DNA from: Pachyseris speciosa
Lineage: Eukaryota; Cnidaria; Anthozoa; Scleractinia; Pachyseridae
Direction: 5' to 3'
Length of the DNA: 64,000 nucleotides
Assembly: GCA_016490735.1 (NCBI GenBank)
Contig: JAEMWC010000953.1
Location: forward strand, 198,501-262,500
Shown here: positions 1 to 11,846 of the stretch, piece by piece
Layout: the number at the start of each line of letters is the position of its first letter
How positions within the stretch are numbered: position 1 is the first letter of the stretch
Translations under genes and position numbers: made by a program
Notes under the pieces: generated by a model
Database searches by the model: none
What the model saw: only the letters and a program-made list of their open reading frames with translations
What the model was told of the DNA's origin: nothing

Positions 1-1302
1 CGGCATTCGTGATAGAACGCTAGTGGATTTATACTAAAATTGGATCGACTGTCATACGTTATACGATGCCTTATTTGGCATGGAGACAGGCTTATACCAC
101 TCCTGTCTATTGGGCTCTAGTCGGCTCTTTCGGTTACCAAGTCCAAATATTTGGGAAAGGCTTTAGCGTATGGATTTTGAGCTCTATTGGTCCTGTGATA
201 GGCACAGATTTAACTATTTTTGCTTGATATATTTATTCATGTTGCATCAGAGAGAAAACAAAGATCGAACAATCCACCGTAAAATTGCGTCTGGTCTCAA
301 GACAGATTTAAACTTTTCGAGGCCAGACCTGAAATCTCGTTAGGTTCAGCGTTTGAAAATCACGCCTTTCAGTGAAATAAGGACAGATAACAGTTTTCTA
401 TCCCAAAAAGAACTTTGTAAACCATTTCCCGGTAGATCAGCGACAGCTTTCTTGCAAAGTGCAAAACGATAGTTTTCTTGGAATGTAAGGTAAAGTAAAA
501 CTTTATTTTTACAGGGTGGCCCATGCAGCTTAAACTGCTGGAATCCAGAGGGGCCCTTCATCTAGGAATACAAATTACAACAATAGTTTAAGAGGCTAAA
601 AAAGGATTACTGAATTCTGTATACTAGATTAATAAGAATAGAAAATTAACAATACAATAAAAAGAAGTTCTTTGCTGTTCGGCAGACGAACTGTACATAA
701 TCTGCGTTTATTAAGTTGGCAGGAAGGTCATGGCAAACTAGCTTGATTTATTTCTTAATTAATGTGGACTTTGGAGCGTTTTAAGTTTCCATTTTATTAA
801 AAACAGAATTTCTGGTTGGAGGACGGCGAGGGACAATTCCCCGCCTAAAATTTCTAAGACTATCCAAGACCGAGCCTAAACTGTTCAAGTTCAAGTCAAG
901 TTTATTGTGTCTATACACTTAGCTTTTGTGAGGACAATCTCACCAGCTAGTTTGCAGGTATAACACAGAAAGTAAACTGAGTGAAAAGAACTAGATTGAA
1001 ATAATGCTTACAACAAATAACTACGAATAGTATAAGATTAAAAAATAAGATTTGAAATCTCTTTACATAAGACTAGATATAACTTTTCATAAAATATAAC
1101 TTTTCATAAAATAAGATTTGAAATATCTTTACATAAGACTAGATATAACTTTTCATAAAATAAGGTCAAGCTAAAACTAATCAATAATACAGGGTGTAAA
1201 ATATAACGGTCATATCAAACCTGACAAGTCTAAATTTCTAATAGTATTTTTAAAAACATTAAAAGATCGAATAGTTCTATATGAGTCAGGCATTAAGTTC
1301 CA

Positions 1303-1348
<46 letters not shown>

Positions 1349-1380
1349 GGAGTGAAACACGAAAATTAGGTTTATCAACG

Positions 1381-1390
<10 letters not shown>
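1..1390. other. Non-coding spacer with short direct repeats
   Basis: No convincing exon is seen on either strand; the short open frames lack domains and splice partners. A direct repeat lies at about 1043-1165: a unit of roughly 57 bp containing gatttgaaat, tctttacataag and actagatataac occurs twice, separated by an extra copy of its last part. Confidence 0.5.
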
Positions 1391-1411
<21 letters not shown>

Positions 1412-1571
1412 GGATTAGATTAGCTGACGTTTCGAGCGTTAGCCCTTCGTCGGAGCGAATCGAGGAATTGTGGGTTGTGTATGGTTTATATACAGAAAAT
1501 GGAGCTACGCTATGGGTGGTAACATGGTAACGTGAAAAACAGGAATAAATTAATCGAATGAAAAGCGCTCG

Positions 1572-2127
1572 TTGATACCATTCACCCTCACATTTCACCC
1601 TCATAATAACCCAGTTAAAGCCATCATTCTTAATAACTTTAAGATACTGCAAAATGATCCAGAAACTGCTGGAATCTTTTCGCAACCACCGCTGATTTCA
1701 TTCAAACGCGACAAAAATGTAGGTAACTTTCTAGTGAGAAGCACATTCGAAACAACCGGAACAACCAGGCACTTTTAAATGCGCGCGCTCGCGATGCAAA
1801 ACTTGTCCTTTCATCCAAAACACTGACAAAATATCGGGCCCTAAGCGATCTGTTAAGATCACTGATCGTTTCACGTGTACCTCCGCAAATGTTATCTATT
1901 GCATAACCTGCACATTATGCAAAAAGTTATACATGGGCAAAACAGGAAGACGACTAGGTGACAGATTCCGAGAATATCTACGTGATGTTGAGAAAGATGA
2001 CAAAGACGCATCCAAACCAGTCGCTCAGCATTTTAATCTCCCTAGCCATCCAAACAACATATGTCGATCTCCGGCCTTTCCCTACATCAAGGTACCACGG
2101 AAAGCCGTAAAAATCTCGAGCAAAAAT
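1572..2127 (+). pseudogene. PLE protein C-terminus with GIY-YIG endonuclease, frameshifted
   Basis: The first frame (1572-1778) carries motifs typical of PLE proteins (FTLTFHPHN, DKNVGNFLVRS). Homology then continues in another frame from about 1765, through a Cys-rich stretch (CKTCPF, VIYCITCTLCKK) into the GIY-YIG region (KLYMGKTGRRLGDRFREYL), ending near 2127. At least one frameshift near 1765-1780 breaks the frame. The second motif of GIY-YIG reads LYMGKT, with Met where Ile or Val is usual. In an intact element this domain nicks target DNA for insertion. Confidence 0.75.
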
Positions 2128-2277
2128 TGATCTTTCAAATCGGCACGCTTCCTCCCCACGGTATCAACGAGCGCTTTTTATTCAATTAATTTATTCCTGT
2201 TTCTCACGTTACCATGTTACCACCAATAGCGTAGCTCCATTTTCTGTATATAAACCATACACAACCCACAATTCCTC

Positions 2278-2321
2278 GATTCGCTCCGACGAAGGGCTAA
2301 CGCTCGAAACGTCAGCTAATC
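2278..2321 (+). ncRNA. Degenerate hammerhead-ribozyme-like motif in PLE terminal repeat
   Basis: Helix I can form between GATTCGCT (2278-2285) and AGCTAATC (2314-2321), 7 of 8 pairs. The first core box reads CCGACGA (2286-2292) against canonical CUGANGA. Helix II is GGGC (2294-2297) with GCTC (2302-2305) and loop TAAC. GAAA follows at 2306-2309, then a minimal CG helix III and the GTC triplet ending at 2313. PLE terminal repeats are known to carry minimal hammerheads. The U4-to-C change suggests weak or lost activity. The inverted copy near 1406-1450 (minus strand) shares the core. Confidence 0.45.
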
Positions 2322-3405
2322 CGAATCCCTGTACGGTGGTCAATTTACATTTTTTTTAAATTAAGTTCCATAGTTTTGCCGCCGTAAACCTCCACGATTT
2401 TAAACCATAAGTTGTAGTGTTGGCCTTTGGCAGCTTTAAAATGTCGTTTCCTCTTCGGTCGTAATTACCGTTTTTATGTCTGTGCCTATATTATTATGCA
2501 CTTGTTTCTGTGGAAACATTGACTCTTCCGTTGAGGGCTTTTCCCTTTGATATTGCTGTAATGTAATGCTGTTTGATTTTTGGTGCTTTACGCAACGAAA
2601 TTTTGAATTTTTTCCATATTGTTAGGTAGGCCTAGTTTTGGCAGTGACAAATGGGACCACCTTGGGCAGAGTCAATCATGTCGTTGTCTAGACTGATTGT
2701 GTTTGTGATGGGTCGGGTGATCCGACAACTATTAATGAAGAAATAAAACGAAGCCGCTTATTACCGTTGACGCTATATCAATACGTGCTACTTTTCTTGG
2801 TTGTATATATGATACAAATACCTCAGTTTGTTTGTCATTCGCAATTCACTAATTTGTTAACGGATTTACCGACTCAAAAGGAAAGAACGGACAATATGGC
2901 ACGGAAAGAAATGTCAGACAGCACAAAAGGCCGAATTCAGCCATACTGTTTGCGAGTTACTGCTTAATCACACCGAGTTAACTTCGTATTCAGACTTTTC
3001 GATGTCAGTTCCATTGGTTAAAATAACATCTTTTCTTCTGGCAAAGAAGTGAATTGTTAACACGAATGCTGACGCAAGAATGCCAATAAAATACCTTGAA
3101 GGGCGGTGGGCGTGTCAATCCTCAAGAAATGCGACCTAATAACTGAAAGAAAATCTTAGCTTGTATTGATAATGCCTGGGTGGGGATTAGAAGGGTAACA
3201 AATTGTCTAAATTTGGTGTTGGCTTGTGGCAAATGCATCAGTACTGGATAAAACGCGATTGTTAAAAAAAACACCAGGGAATTGGTAAACAGGTCACAGG
3301 CGAGGATGTCCGTGGCTTTTTTTTTTTTTTTACGTTCGAGAAGTATAGTATATATTGAGAGATTTATAGAGAAATTTCTGTACATTATGTAAATAATGGC
3401 TGCGG

Positions 3406-3546
3406 TTTAAATTATTCTTTTGTTCGTATTCAAAATAGCCTCACTAACCTCGTTTTTCTTTTAGATCAAAATTCTGAAGAATTTGTTATCCCGAACGAGG
3501 CTAGCGAGGCTATTTTGAATGCGAACAAAAGAAATACGTAATTTAA
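3406..3546. mobile_element. Foldback MITE, about 140 bp
   Basis: The left arm contains TTCTTTTGTTCGTATTC and AAAATAGCCTC; the right arm contains the inverse (GAGGCTATTTTGAATGCGAA, CAAAAGAA). The arms match over about 40 bp with one or two mismatches, separated by an AT-rich centre. There is no coding capacity. Confidence 0.6.
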
Positions 3547-4295
3547 AGACAGCTATTTTTGCATAGGGTCTATTTTTTTTTCAGTTGTCGGATGCTGTTA
3601 GCTTGAACGGAAAACGGGCTTTGCGAATTACCCTTGAGCCCAGTTCAGTCTTATAACCTATAAAAAGTCATCTTCAAATTTTCCTGTTTTGATAATCTTT
3701 GGCCCTCTTTAGTTTGACAAGTCGACAGTTTTGACAACTTGGTTGCATTAAGCCACTTAGTGCTAAGATAACTTCAAATTAACTGCAAGCTCTCAGACTG
3801 AGTCCGATTTCAACATCCTTTGATAGTAGAATAAACGTAATGCATTAGGGAAAATTCCTTTCATTTTCATCCACAGCAACATTAAAACAACGAGTTTACC
3901 GGCCGGCCACTTTGTTTTCTTTCAGTTCTCTTCAGGGATTTCAATATGTATTACCGTATTTAAGTTGATTCCCTCACGCCTGCATTTGACTTCTTTCCGG
4001 TTTTAATTTAAGTGTTGTTCCAGCTGCTCTATAAAAGCAGGCTAGGTTAAGAGATAACTCCAACGATTACGAGGCCCGACGATTCGGCAGTTCATCGTCA
4101 GCGACAATAGTATTAGAGAGGTGGACTACAACTTGTTATTTCGACCGCAGCATAGATCGACAATGCTGTTATTTCTGATTGAGATCAAATAGTCTTCGGC
4201 AAAGAATTGCGGCATCAACGTATAAGTCACACGGTTCCTGGCATTCATGGAATTTAAAGCCCCAAGATCAAGTAAAAGAAACCCATGCAGTCTTT

Positions 4296-4497
4296 AAGCC
4301 TGGTTCACACTAGCGACATAACGACATAAAATGACATCATCATAACGACCTAAAATGGACGTTATCTCGACGTAGAAAGGACGTTATGTTCCAGTGTGAA
4401 CATGCAGACATAATGACATAATAGTAACATAACAGCATGAACGTAACGACATAAAGATATGTCGATGTCGTTATGTCGCTAGTGTGAACCGGGTCTT
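4296..4497. mobile_element. Palindromic MITE, about 200 bp
   Basis: The ends are inverted copies: GGTTCACACTAGCGACATAA on the left and its complement on the right, extending about 32 bp. The interior is made of degenerate ACGACATAA-like words. No clear target duplication was found. Confidence 0.65.
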
Positions 4498-4782
4498 ACT
4501 CTTTGCATGTGAGTAGCAAGGTAAACTCTCTCAGTAATGAAGTTGTGTGTGCATACAGGTCAGTGTGACCTACGACGCCTTTTGTAAGCGGCTACGATTT
4601 ACGATTTTGCGAATGCAACGTACGTGGCAAATGTGATAGCTTTTAGTCATGTTAAATTGCTATGATTATGTTTTATTTATTGTTTAACGCGAATAAAAGG
4701 GATTGAGAAAGAGCCACATTTCTTAAAACAGAAATATTAGACAAGTATAAGATTTTAAAATACAAAACATTTTCCTGTAATC

Positions 4783-4951
4783 AGAGCGCAATTAAAAGAC
4801 TTAAAAGTGGGATATTTCGTTCAGATCAACCGAACTTCGTCAGCCACTATACATTATATAACCCTTCTTAACATTCAAATTTGTATTGTGGCTGACGAAG
4901 TTCACTGATCCGAACGAAATATCCCACTTTTAAGTCTTTTAATTGCGCTCT
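4783..4951. mobile_element. Palindromic MITE, 169 bp
   Basis: The terminal inverted repeats start AGAGCGCAATTAAAAGAC and run about 58 bp (through TTAAAAGTGGGATATTTCG and the TTCGTCAGCCAC word) with few mismatches, around a 50-bp AT-rich loop. It is non-coding. Confidence 0.65.
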
Positions 4952-7764
4952 AAGTATAAGATTGTTAACAACATGGTTAACAAGTAGATGTATTGGCCCA
5001 TCGCGATGAAGACCAAAGCTGGCATGCTCGGGATGTAGCTATAGCTCGTAGCACCGTATGGTAAAAAGGGTTATTTCCGAATACATTCATTGAATTTCTC
5101 GCCGAACCATTCGGTGGCTAGAGAATGGTGGTCAGTGAATTAGTGGGATGATGAGGAAACTGGATTACAGGAAGCGAAAGCAACATTGAAGCGAATGAGC
5201 AATGGCGGGCGCCACATTACCGCGTGCTTCCTCATTTCCGGCAGGTCACATGGTACCGCCAATTCCAGGTATGAACAACTGCCTGACATTTGTAACCTCA
5301 AGCCGCTGTGAAACTTATCACTGTGCTCAGTGGATATCTATGTATTAAGCAAAACGAGTCAGGTAAGATAATTTTGCATATTCACGATGTTTGCCTCACC
5401 ACTCCCGAAAATGACTAGTACGCAAACAATGTATTTATAAACCTACGCAAATGGATTTGTGTAAATAATCCCACATATTTGGAGCCACTCTCGCCAAAAG
5501 TCTCCAAATAATTGAAATCTCTAGCGAATTCCCGGCTTATTTCGATTAATCTCGTCATTTCTAGACTGTTCGGTTGATAAAATGATTTGCACCGTTTGGG
5601 GGTGCTTTTATTGCCTCCCGATGTATGTGGCAATACAACACTTGCAATTCATATCGATGTTTTACAAGCTTCTCACAAGATCTCTCTCGGAGTAATTCTC
5701 CTCAATCAAGGTCAGTTATCAATGCGGAATTGTTTTTACGTCTTGACCTGCATAAAATGAAAGAATAATGTCAGAAATCCGCAGATATAACGAAATGAAA
5801 CACTAAATGGAAATGCTGCGGTGTGAATAATGTAAATAAATTACCCTTTAAATTTAAAACGAGCCACAGAGTTCGGTAAGATCGACACAGGGTACATTCG
5901 AATTGGGTACAACTCGAGGTCGTCTCCTCTGGCTATTCTCCTTGTGCAAGTTCGTACGTGTTCCAAGAGGAAGTTGTGGAAATGTTAACAGTGGAAATGT
6001 TAACACTGGAAAAATCAGAACCACAAAACCTACTCGGTAGAAGCACATAATGAGACAATCAAACGCGCGCTTACAATGATAAGCTGATGTTTTAGCTATA
6101 TAGTCGGCTAAGTTTAATGAATTCGCGGGACAAAGAAACACTGGGAAACCACTTTTCTTACTCTAAGGAAAGAATGTACTTGCTGTAGCTATTTTGCGAC
6201 AACCTTGAAAATTTGAATAGGTGTCGTATTTTGATATCATGAACCTTCAGCAAAGAAATGTCGTTCATCTTAAGCTTGGTAAAAAAAAAAAAAAGTGCTG
6301 AAAACGTAACTGAGCCTGGTTTATTGTTTTTACGTCGAAGCGGTAAGAAACAAAGTACCTGACTGGCGGCGATTTATGAACCTAGTTACTTAGCTCGCCG
6401 AGAGTCTTGCAGTCTGCACTAAGCTCACGGCTCATTGTTGAAACAGCCGACCAGTACACAGAAGGCCGTGTGTTTAATTTCGGTCGAGAATTTGGAGTAT
6501 GCATCTTTCTCAGCCCTCAGACTTTCGTAGTCAATCTCTCAAATGCAAACTGATGAACGATTGGGCAAAAAGATAGTAGAAATTCTTGCAGATGTACATG
6601 TCTTGTGTCCGGAATCTTTTCTCCTCCGAATCAGTTCAGTGACTGTTCGCGTTTCCTCGACTGATCACTGACTTGCAAGCGGTTTTTCTGTTTCTAATCT
6701 AGCGGAACTAGGCGGCATTTTACATAACGTTGATGCAAACTGGCTATGTGTATGTCTAGTCCGCAAGAGATGACGCAAAGCTTTGAGTTCAAATCCATCA
6801 GTGGTTAACGTTACAATTATATATTGTTTCCAGTTAAGGTGAGCCCACCAATGTTCTCGGTTCCTTATTAAATAAAATGTGAATTAAAATGTTTTTCAGT
6901 CAGTCACATGCAGGGTCCAAAATTTCTAAAACGAAACACGCGAAAGCGGTAATTTCTGCATGAAAGAGGAAGTCGCGAAAGTCCATGCACAAAAACGGAC
7001 TCAAAAGAAAGTTTAACCAGAAACCTTAAATTAATAGTTAAAGCCGGAAGGGTGTTGGAATCGTCATCCTATCAGTCCTGGGATCATGGAGGGAAACTTG
7101 TACCAAAGAACCACTATCATATTAGATCTTGTCAAACTAGATTGTATAAGACAATAGTGATACCCTCTCAATTTATTGTACGACTACAAATACATGCGTT
7201 GAGGGCCTTCATATAAAAGCTTTATAAGTAAATGCACAGTTTCATTGGGACGAAAGTAACATCTCACTCACAAAGTACAAGCTTTGAACACGGGTTGCGT
7301 GTTAATTTTGTTTCCTGTTCCGTGGTTTGTTTTAACTATATAAAGATAGGCTACGGAATTAAAGGGAACCTCTCCACTATTTTAGTAAATAGTGCTGATG
7401 TTGTTCTAAATGTGCCAGAGATAAGACTTTTAGTACAGAAAATGATATCCATCGTTGAGCAAACAAATTTGCAACTGGTCATGTATTAGTTTTTTAAGCA
7501 TCATAATATCATAACAAGTCTGTTGCAATCATGTCAAAACAGATGAAGTTTTAAATAATCTCAACGCTTTCAGGAACATACATTAGCATGATTAAGCATG
7601 GCGTCTATACCATATAACTTGCGTCGTCACCTTCGACAATCAAAGCATTTGGGGTGTGGTTGTTTGTTTATTCTAGACTTTACTAAAAGATATACCCTTA
7701 TTTTTTCCTTTTATATTCGGCTTATCGTTCCTTGGGCATTCTTTGAAAGAAAGGTAATTAGACA
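4952..7764. other. Non-coding spacer
   Basis: No exon, RNA gene or clear repeat was recognised. Short open frames at 5415-5633, 5854-6141 and 7232-7489 have no recognisable domain, so they are left unannotated. Confidence 0.4.
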
Positions 7765-8079
7765 CCAGTGATTGAGACTTCGTTCAGTTATAATGTGTAG
7801 TCTGAGACTGCTCTCAGAAAAAAATGAAACAAAAAAAAAATGTATAAATTAGGTAAGCACCTCTAGAGAAATGACTTCCTTCAGTTATAATCTGCAGTCT
7901 GAGACTGCTCTCACAAAAAAATGAAACAAAAAAATGTATATATTAGGTAAGCACCTCTAGAGAAATGACTTCCTTCAGTTATAATCTGTAGTCTGAGACT
8001 GCTCTCACAAAAAAATGAAACAAAAAGAAAAAAAAAATAAAGACATTTTAGGTAAACACCTCTAGAGAAATGACTTCCT
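7765..8079. repeat. Tandem repeat, three copies of about 94-97 bp
   Basis: The words TCAGTTATAAT and GTCTGAGACTGCTCTCA recur at about 7784, 7881 and 7975. Each is followed by an A-rich run with ATGAAACAAA and then a CACCTCTAGAGAAATGACTT word. The copies differ by point changes and A-run length. Confidence 0.8.
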
Positions 8080-11000
8080 TTATCAACGGTTTCGCTAAAA
8101 TTATACTAGGGGGAGAGCCTGTAGTTTTCCAGACGCAGTCTGTGATTCCAGTGGAGAATGAAACAATAGATGCAGAAGAAGCTACAGGTCACAGGGGGGG
8201 GGGGTTACGGCTAACCAAAAGCCTGGGCAGTCGTTTCCTACCCCTCTCTATCCCTTACCCTCCCCAATCTACTTGTAGTTCCCACAGCTTTTCCGTCACT
8301 TGAGGGAAAAGCCCTGGGAACGAGATTGACCCTCCCCCTCCAAAACAAAGGTTATAAGGCGAGGCTCCACTTGTTCCACTTAATACAAGGACTCGCGAGA
8401 TGTCTGTGATAGGCTCATATAGCACACGTGGGTGCACGAGTCGTATTACTAGAACTTCATTTATCTCACGAGATTTCTAGGACACGTAGAAGTCCAAGTC
8501 TGTTTCTTTTAAGTAGAGGTAAGTCTTCGGCGTAAAATTGCAAAGTGTCTAGCTCCGAAAGAAACGACAGGAAGCAGTGCGGACAGGTAACAGCTGCTTC
8601 AAAAACAATCATTTCTCAGTATAGTATAGTTAGGAAAAGAAAAACATTAAAGACTGAAAAAGCTACCAAGGAGAGATACGTGACGGCCATTCCAATGTTT
8701 ACTTGGAGGCGCTAAAGCCATGGAGACCGCAAGAATCACCCTCGGTTTTGTGTTGAGATAGTTGAGAATATAATTTCCTGTCTATATAGATCGCACTCTT
8801 GAACGGGGTGGGGAACATGGAAGAACTAGTTGTTTTAATTATGTATAGTAGAGACTCGTCTGTTTTACGCATCACCGTTTAGTCTACAACCGCAATGACA
8901 ACTACGAAAGGGTACAGTTTAGGTGCCACAGTCCAGTTCTAATAAATTTAATCTTTAAATTCCCTCTTCTTTTACATTGTCTAAAGATTATGAAGTCCAC
9001 TCTAAGGCTATGATTGCCCTTTTTAGTAAAATGTTAACGAGACGCAAGCGATGAAACTGATAAATCTAAACCAGCAGGAGTATATATTTCCTTACTCCAG
9101 TTAATTTATGAAGGGCCGCAAGTTTCCAAAAATAAATGCCAATACGCGTTCAAAGGAAGGCTTTTTATTTCCTTTCAGTATGGGATTGTGTTCGGGGAGG
9201 GCGTGTTTTTGAGCCGAAAGGAATTTTGCGCTGAATTTAAAATCGGTTGGATTTGGCTATGAAAACACCTTGAATCACTGAGATAGCAGTTAAAAAGAGC
9301 TTAGCCTAACAGTCCGTGGGTTTATACTCAGCAGAGCTTATTAACCGAAGGATCAAGCGCTCCTAAAGATTCTGAAAGTCTTATATTATATTTGTGAGTG
9401 GCTTAGATTTTGACCCAATTTTGTTTCAAATATAATCTTCATGGTAGGATAATGGGAGTTTAAAAAATAAGTGCCCTGGTGCCATGTTTCAAGTTTCGTG
9501 TTTGGCTTGAAACTTTGACTATAAATTAAAAAAACAAAACTTAGATTCGAGCTTCTCAAACATACAGGTCAAGATTAATGGACATGTTATCTCTCACCAG
9601 ACCATGAAGACCTTCGTTTCAATACTCGAGAAAGAGCGCCGGCTTAATCGAGCTGCGAGTTGTCGTCAGCAGATTACTGACCACGACCGAACAGCGTTAA
9701 TTCATGAGTAAATATGGTATTTTTCCCATTGTTATGAACATATGGGATAAATTATTCTGATCATGACCTGAAAAAGATCTTAGAACAAAGAAACAAACTA
9801 TGTGTTTGGGGGAGCGAGGTCTTGGGGCACAGCCAGACCGGCGACTGTCAAAGCTTGCACAGGAACAGATATCGAAATGCACGTATTTCGGATTCATCGG
9901 AAGTCTTAAGACTAGGAAGTCGTATTAACCACTTATTTCCATCGCTCTAGTGACGGTGCGACTCGGGCCGTTTATTGCGGTCAAGAGTTTTTTCGTCTGC
10001 TAGCAGATTTTATGCCTAAATTTCTTGCTTACAGGGATGCCATTCAAATTGATTTTGGTAGGTTTTGTGGCCTGCTTATTTAGTATTGTTGAGGTGCTTA
10101 ATTATATTATTTTTAGACTGGAATGTAATACCCCATCTAAGGACTCACCTTAACCATTTCACCCTTTTCAAATCAAAACAGAAAAACCATTTATATCATG
10201 AAGCGTAATGTGCGTCCAAAGTGATCAATACCTGTAGTAATTTCTAGACCAAAATGACCCAAGAACTAAAAGTTCCAAGACTTCCAGGTGGCACACGTCA
10301 GAAAGTTTTCGCAATGTGGCAAAAAAGACGATATGCAAAAGTGTTTTGCTTCGCGTGAGCAATTCCTTCCCCTATGGTTTATTTATTCAAATGACAAGCC
10401 GCAAAACTCCGACTACTAACATTTCCGTCAGAAATCACACAGAAATATCACAGCTCCAAAGCCCGCGCTATGATCACATGCCTATTCTTGGGTCCATTTC
10501 CTTATCACACGAATAGACCACAAAAATATGATTTGCCCCCTTTGTAAGTTATATCTTATCACAAATCGTTTTTCCATTTAATTGGGTTTATCAAGTACTT
10601 AGCTGATCTTAATAATCTGCAAGGTCTTAGGGTAATACTTTCAACCAGATATTTTGTGTTATCAGGTTGCGCGTACGAACGCGACCGTTCGCGGCGAGAC
10701 CCGCGAGACGCGCGAGAGTTAGTGATATCCAGTTCCATCGCGGGTGCTTTACCCCACGTACGCGAGGATTCACCGTATGCCTGTTTAGGACCTTGTAAAC
10801 TCTAAAATAGAAATCATTTAATCCAAAGTTTAGAAATATGCACATAAAAAAAAGAACATTCCACCTTTGGTGTTGCTATTGGATTAAAGATTGTGTAACT
10901 CGTTCTTTACGTCTTAACACTCGTTCCCCCAGTCTGCAAACATTGCCTGTTACTGTGTGCATACTCTCCCGTCCTGCCCTCAGAGCCGGAAACTTTTGTC

Positions 11001-11846
11001 AATTTATGGTTAAATCGACCAAGTTCTCACACGGACAATTCATCCCGCTACGAAGACGAATCCAACCCCAATTGGCGGCCAGACTCCCGAAGAAAGCTAT
11101 TGAATTCTGTCCAGTACGAAAATTTCAGTGTATCTATTCTAATTTTTGAAAGCTCTGTGGGCCCTGCACTAAACAAAACAGCTCAAAAGCCCAGGTGCGA
11201 CTTTTCTTATTTTGGCTCACCTTTGAGCGACAAGACTATTTGTCCAATCAGTCTAGTTCGACTGGCCAAGCGCCCATGTGCTGGCGTCATTGTTGCTAAA
11301 GACAAAGTCTCGTCTAGACATCACTTTTTGCGAAAGAAAATATGTAAATCTTTGAGTTTATCTGAGGCGTTGCCCTAACTTGTTAACCTCGCAAATCGAG
11401 TACGTGATAGGGTTTCCGCTTCCCAGAGCCTTAGCAATCAGTGCAATGTCAATCAAGCCACTGAATTTCCTCAAAAGCCCAATTAAAAAATAAAAAAAGC
11501 GAGCTATGAAGAACTTGTTCGGAATACGATGCTTCAGCGATTTTTCAGCGAACAAGGTAGTTTGCGTTTCGCTTAAAAGCGCGGAATTTAGCTCTGTTGA
11601 CATTAACAGCGGCTTTACGTGTGCCAGAATAATTACATCGCAGCAGCACATGCAACTTGTGATATGATCTGACAAGTGGTTTAATTTTACACTCAACAGG
11701 GTCACAACTTCATCTAGATCTGTTTACTTCATCGATTACAGGGTTGCGAAGCACTGAAGGTCACCTTTCGTTATCTGGAACAGTGTTCAACAAAGGAAGG
11801 AATACCAAAGACAGACTGCAGTTTCTGTCAGTATCCAAGCTTTAAA
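8080..11846. other. Spacer upstream of the pappalysin gene
   Basis: No coding exon could be supported. Open frames at 10838-11149, 11100-11378 and 11358-11705 (minus) lack domains and look like chance. The promoter and 5' UTR of the downstream gene should lie near the right end, but no TATA box or other core element was identified with confidence. Confidence 0.4.

Larger units (their letters stand above)
1391..2351 (+). mobile_element. 5'-truncated Penelope-like retroelement (PLE) with inverted terminal repeats
   Basis: The sequence 1391-1578 recurs inverted at 2158-2351 (about 190 bp, a few mismatches). Between them lies the C-terminal part of a PLE protein on the + strand, containing a GIY-YIG-type endonuclease region. 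An inverted terminal repeat abutting a 5'-truncated body is a known PLE arrangement. The reverse transcriptase domain is missing, so this is a dead fragment. Assignment is by recognition of the protein and architecture, not by a search. Confidence 0.75.

Noticed and set aside
7765..8079. CRISPR-like array
   Set aside because: Only three copies of a long unit, no constant spacer length, and the sequence is eukaryotic: a simple tandem repeat.
10838..11378. Possible upstream gene or first exon of pappalysin
   Set aside because: No similarity or good splice junction; the signal peptide begins at 11847 in good start context.
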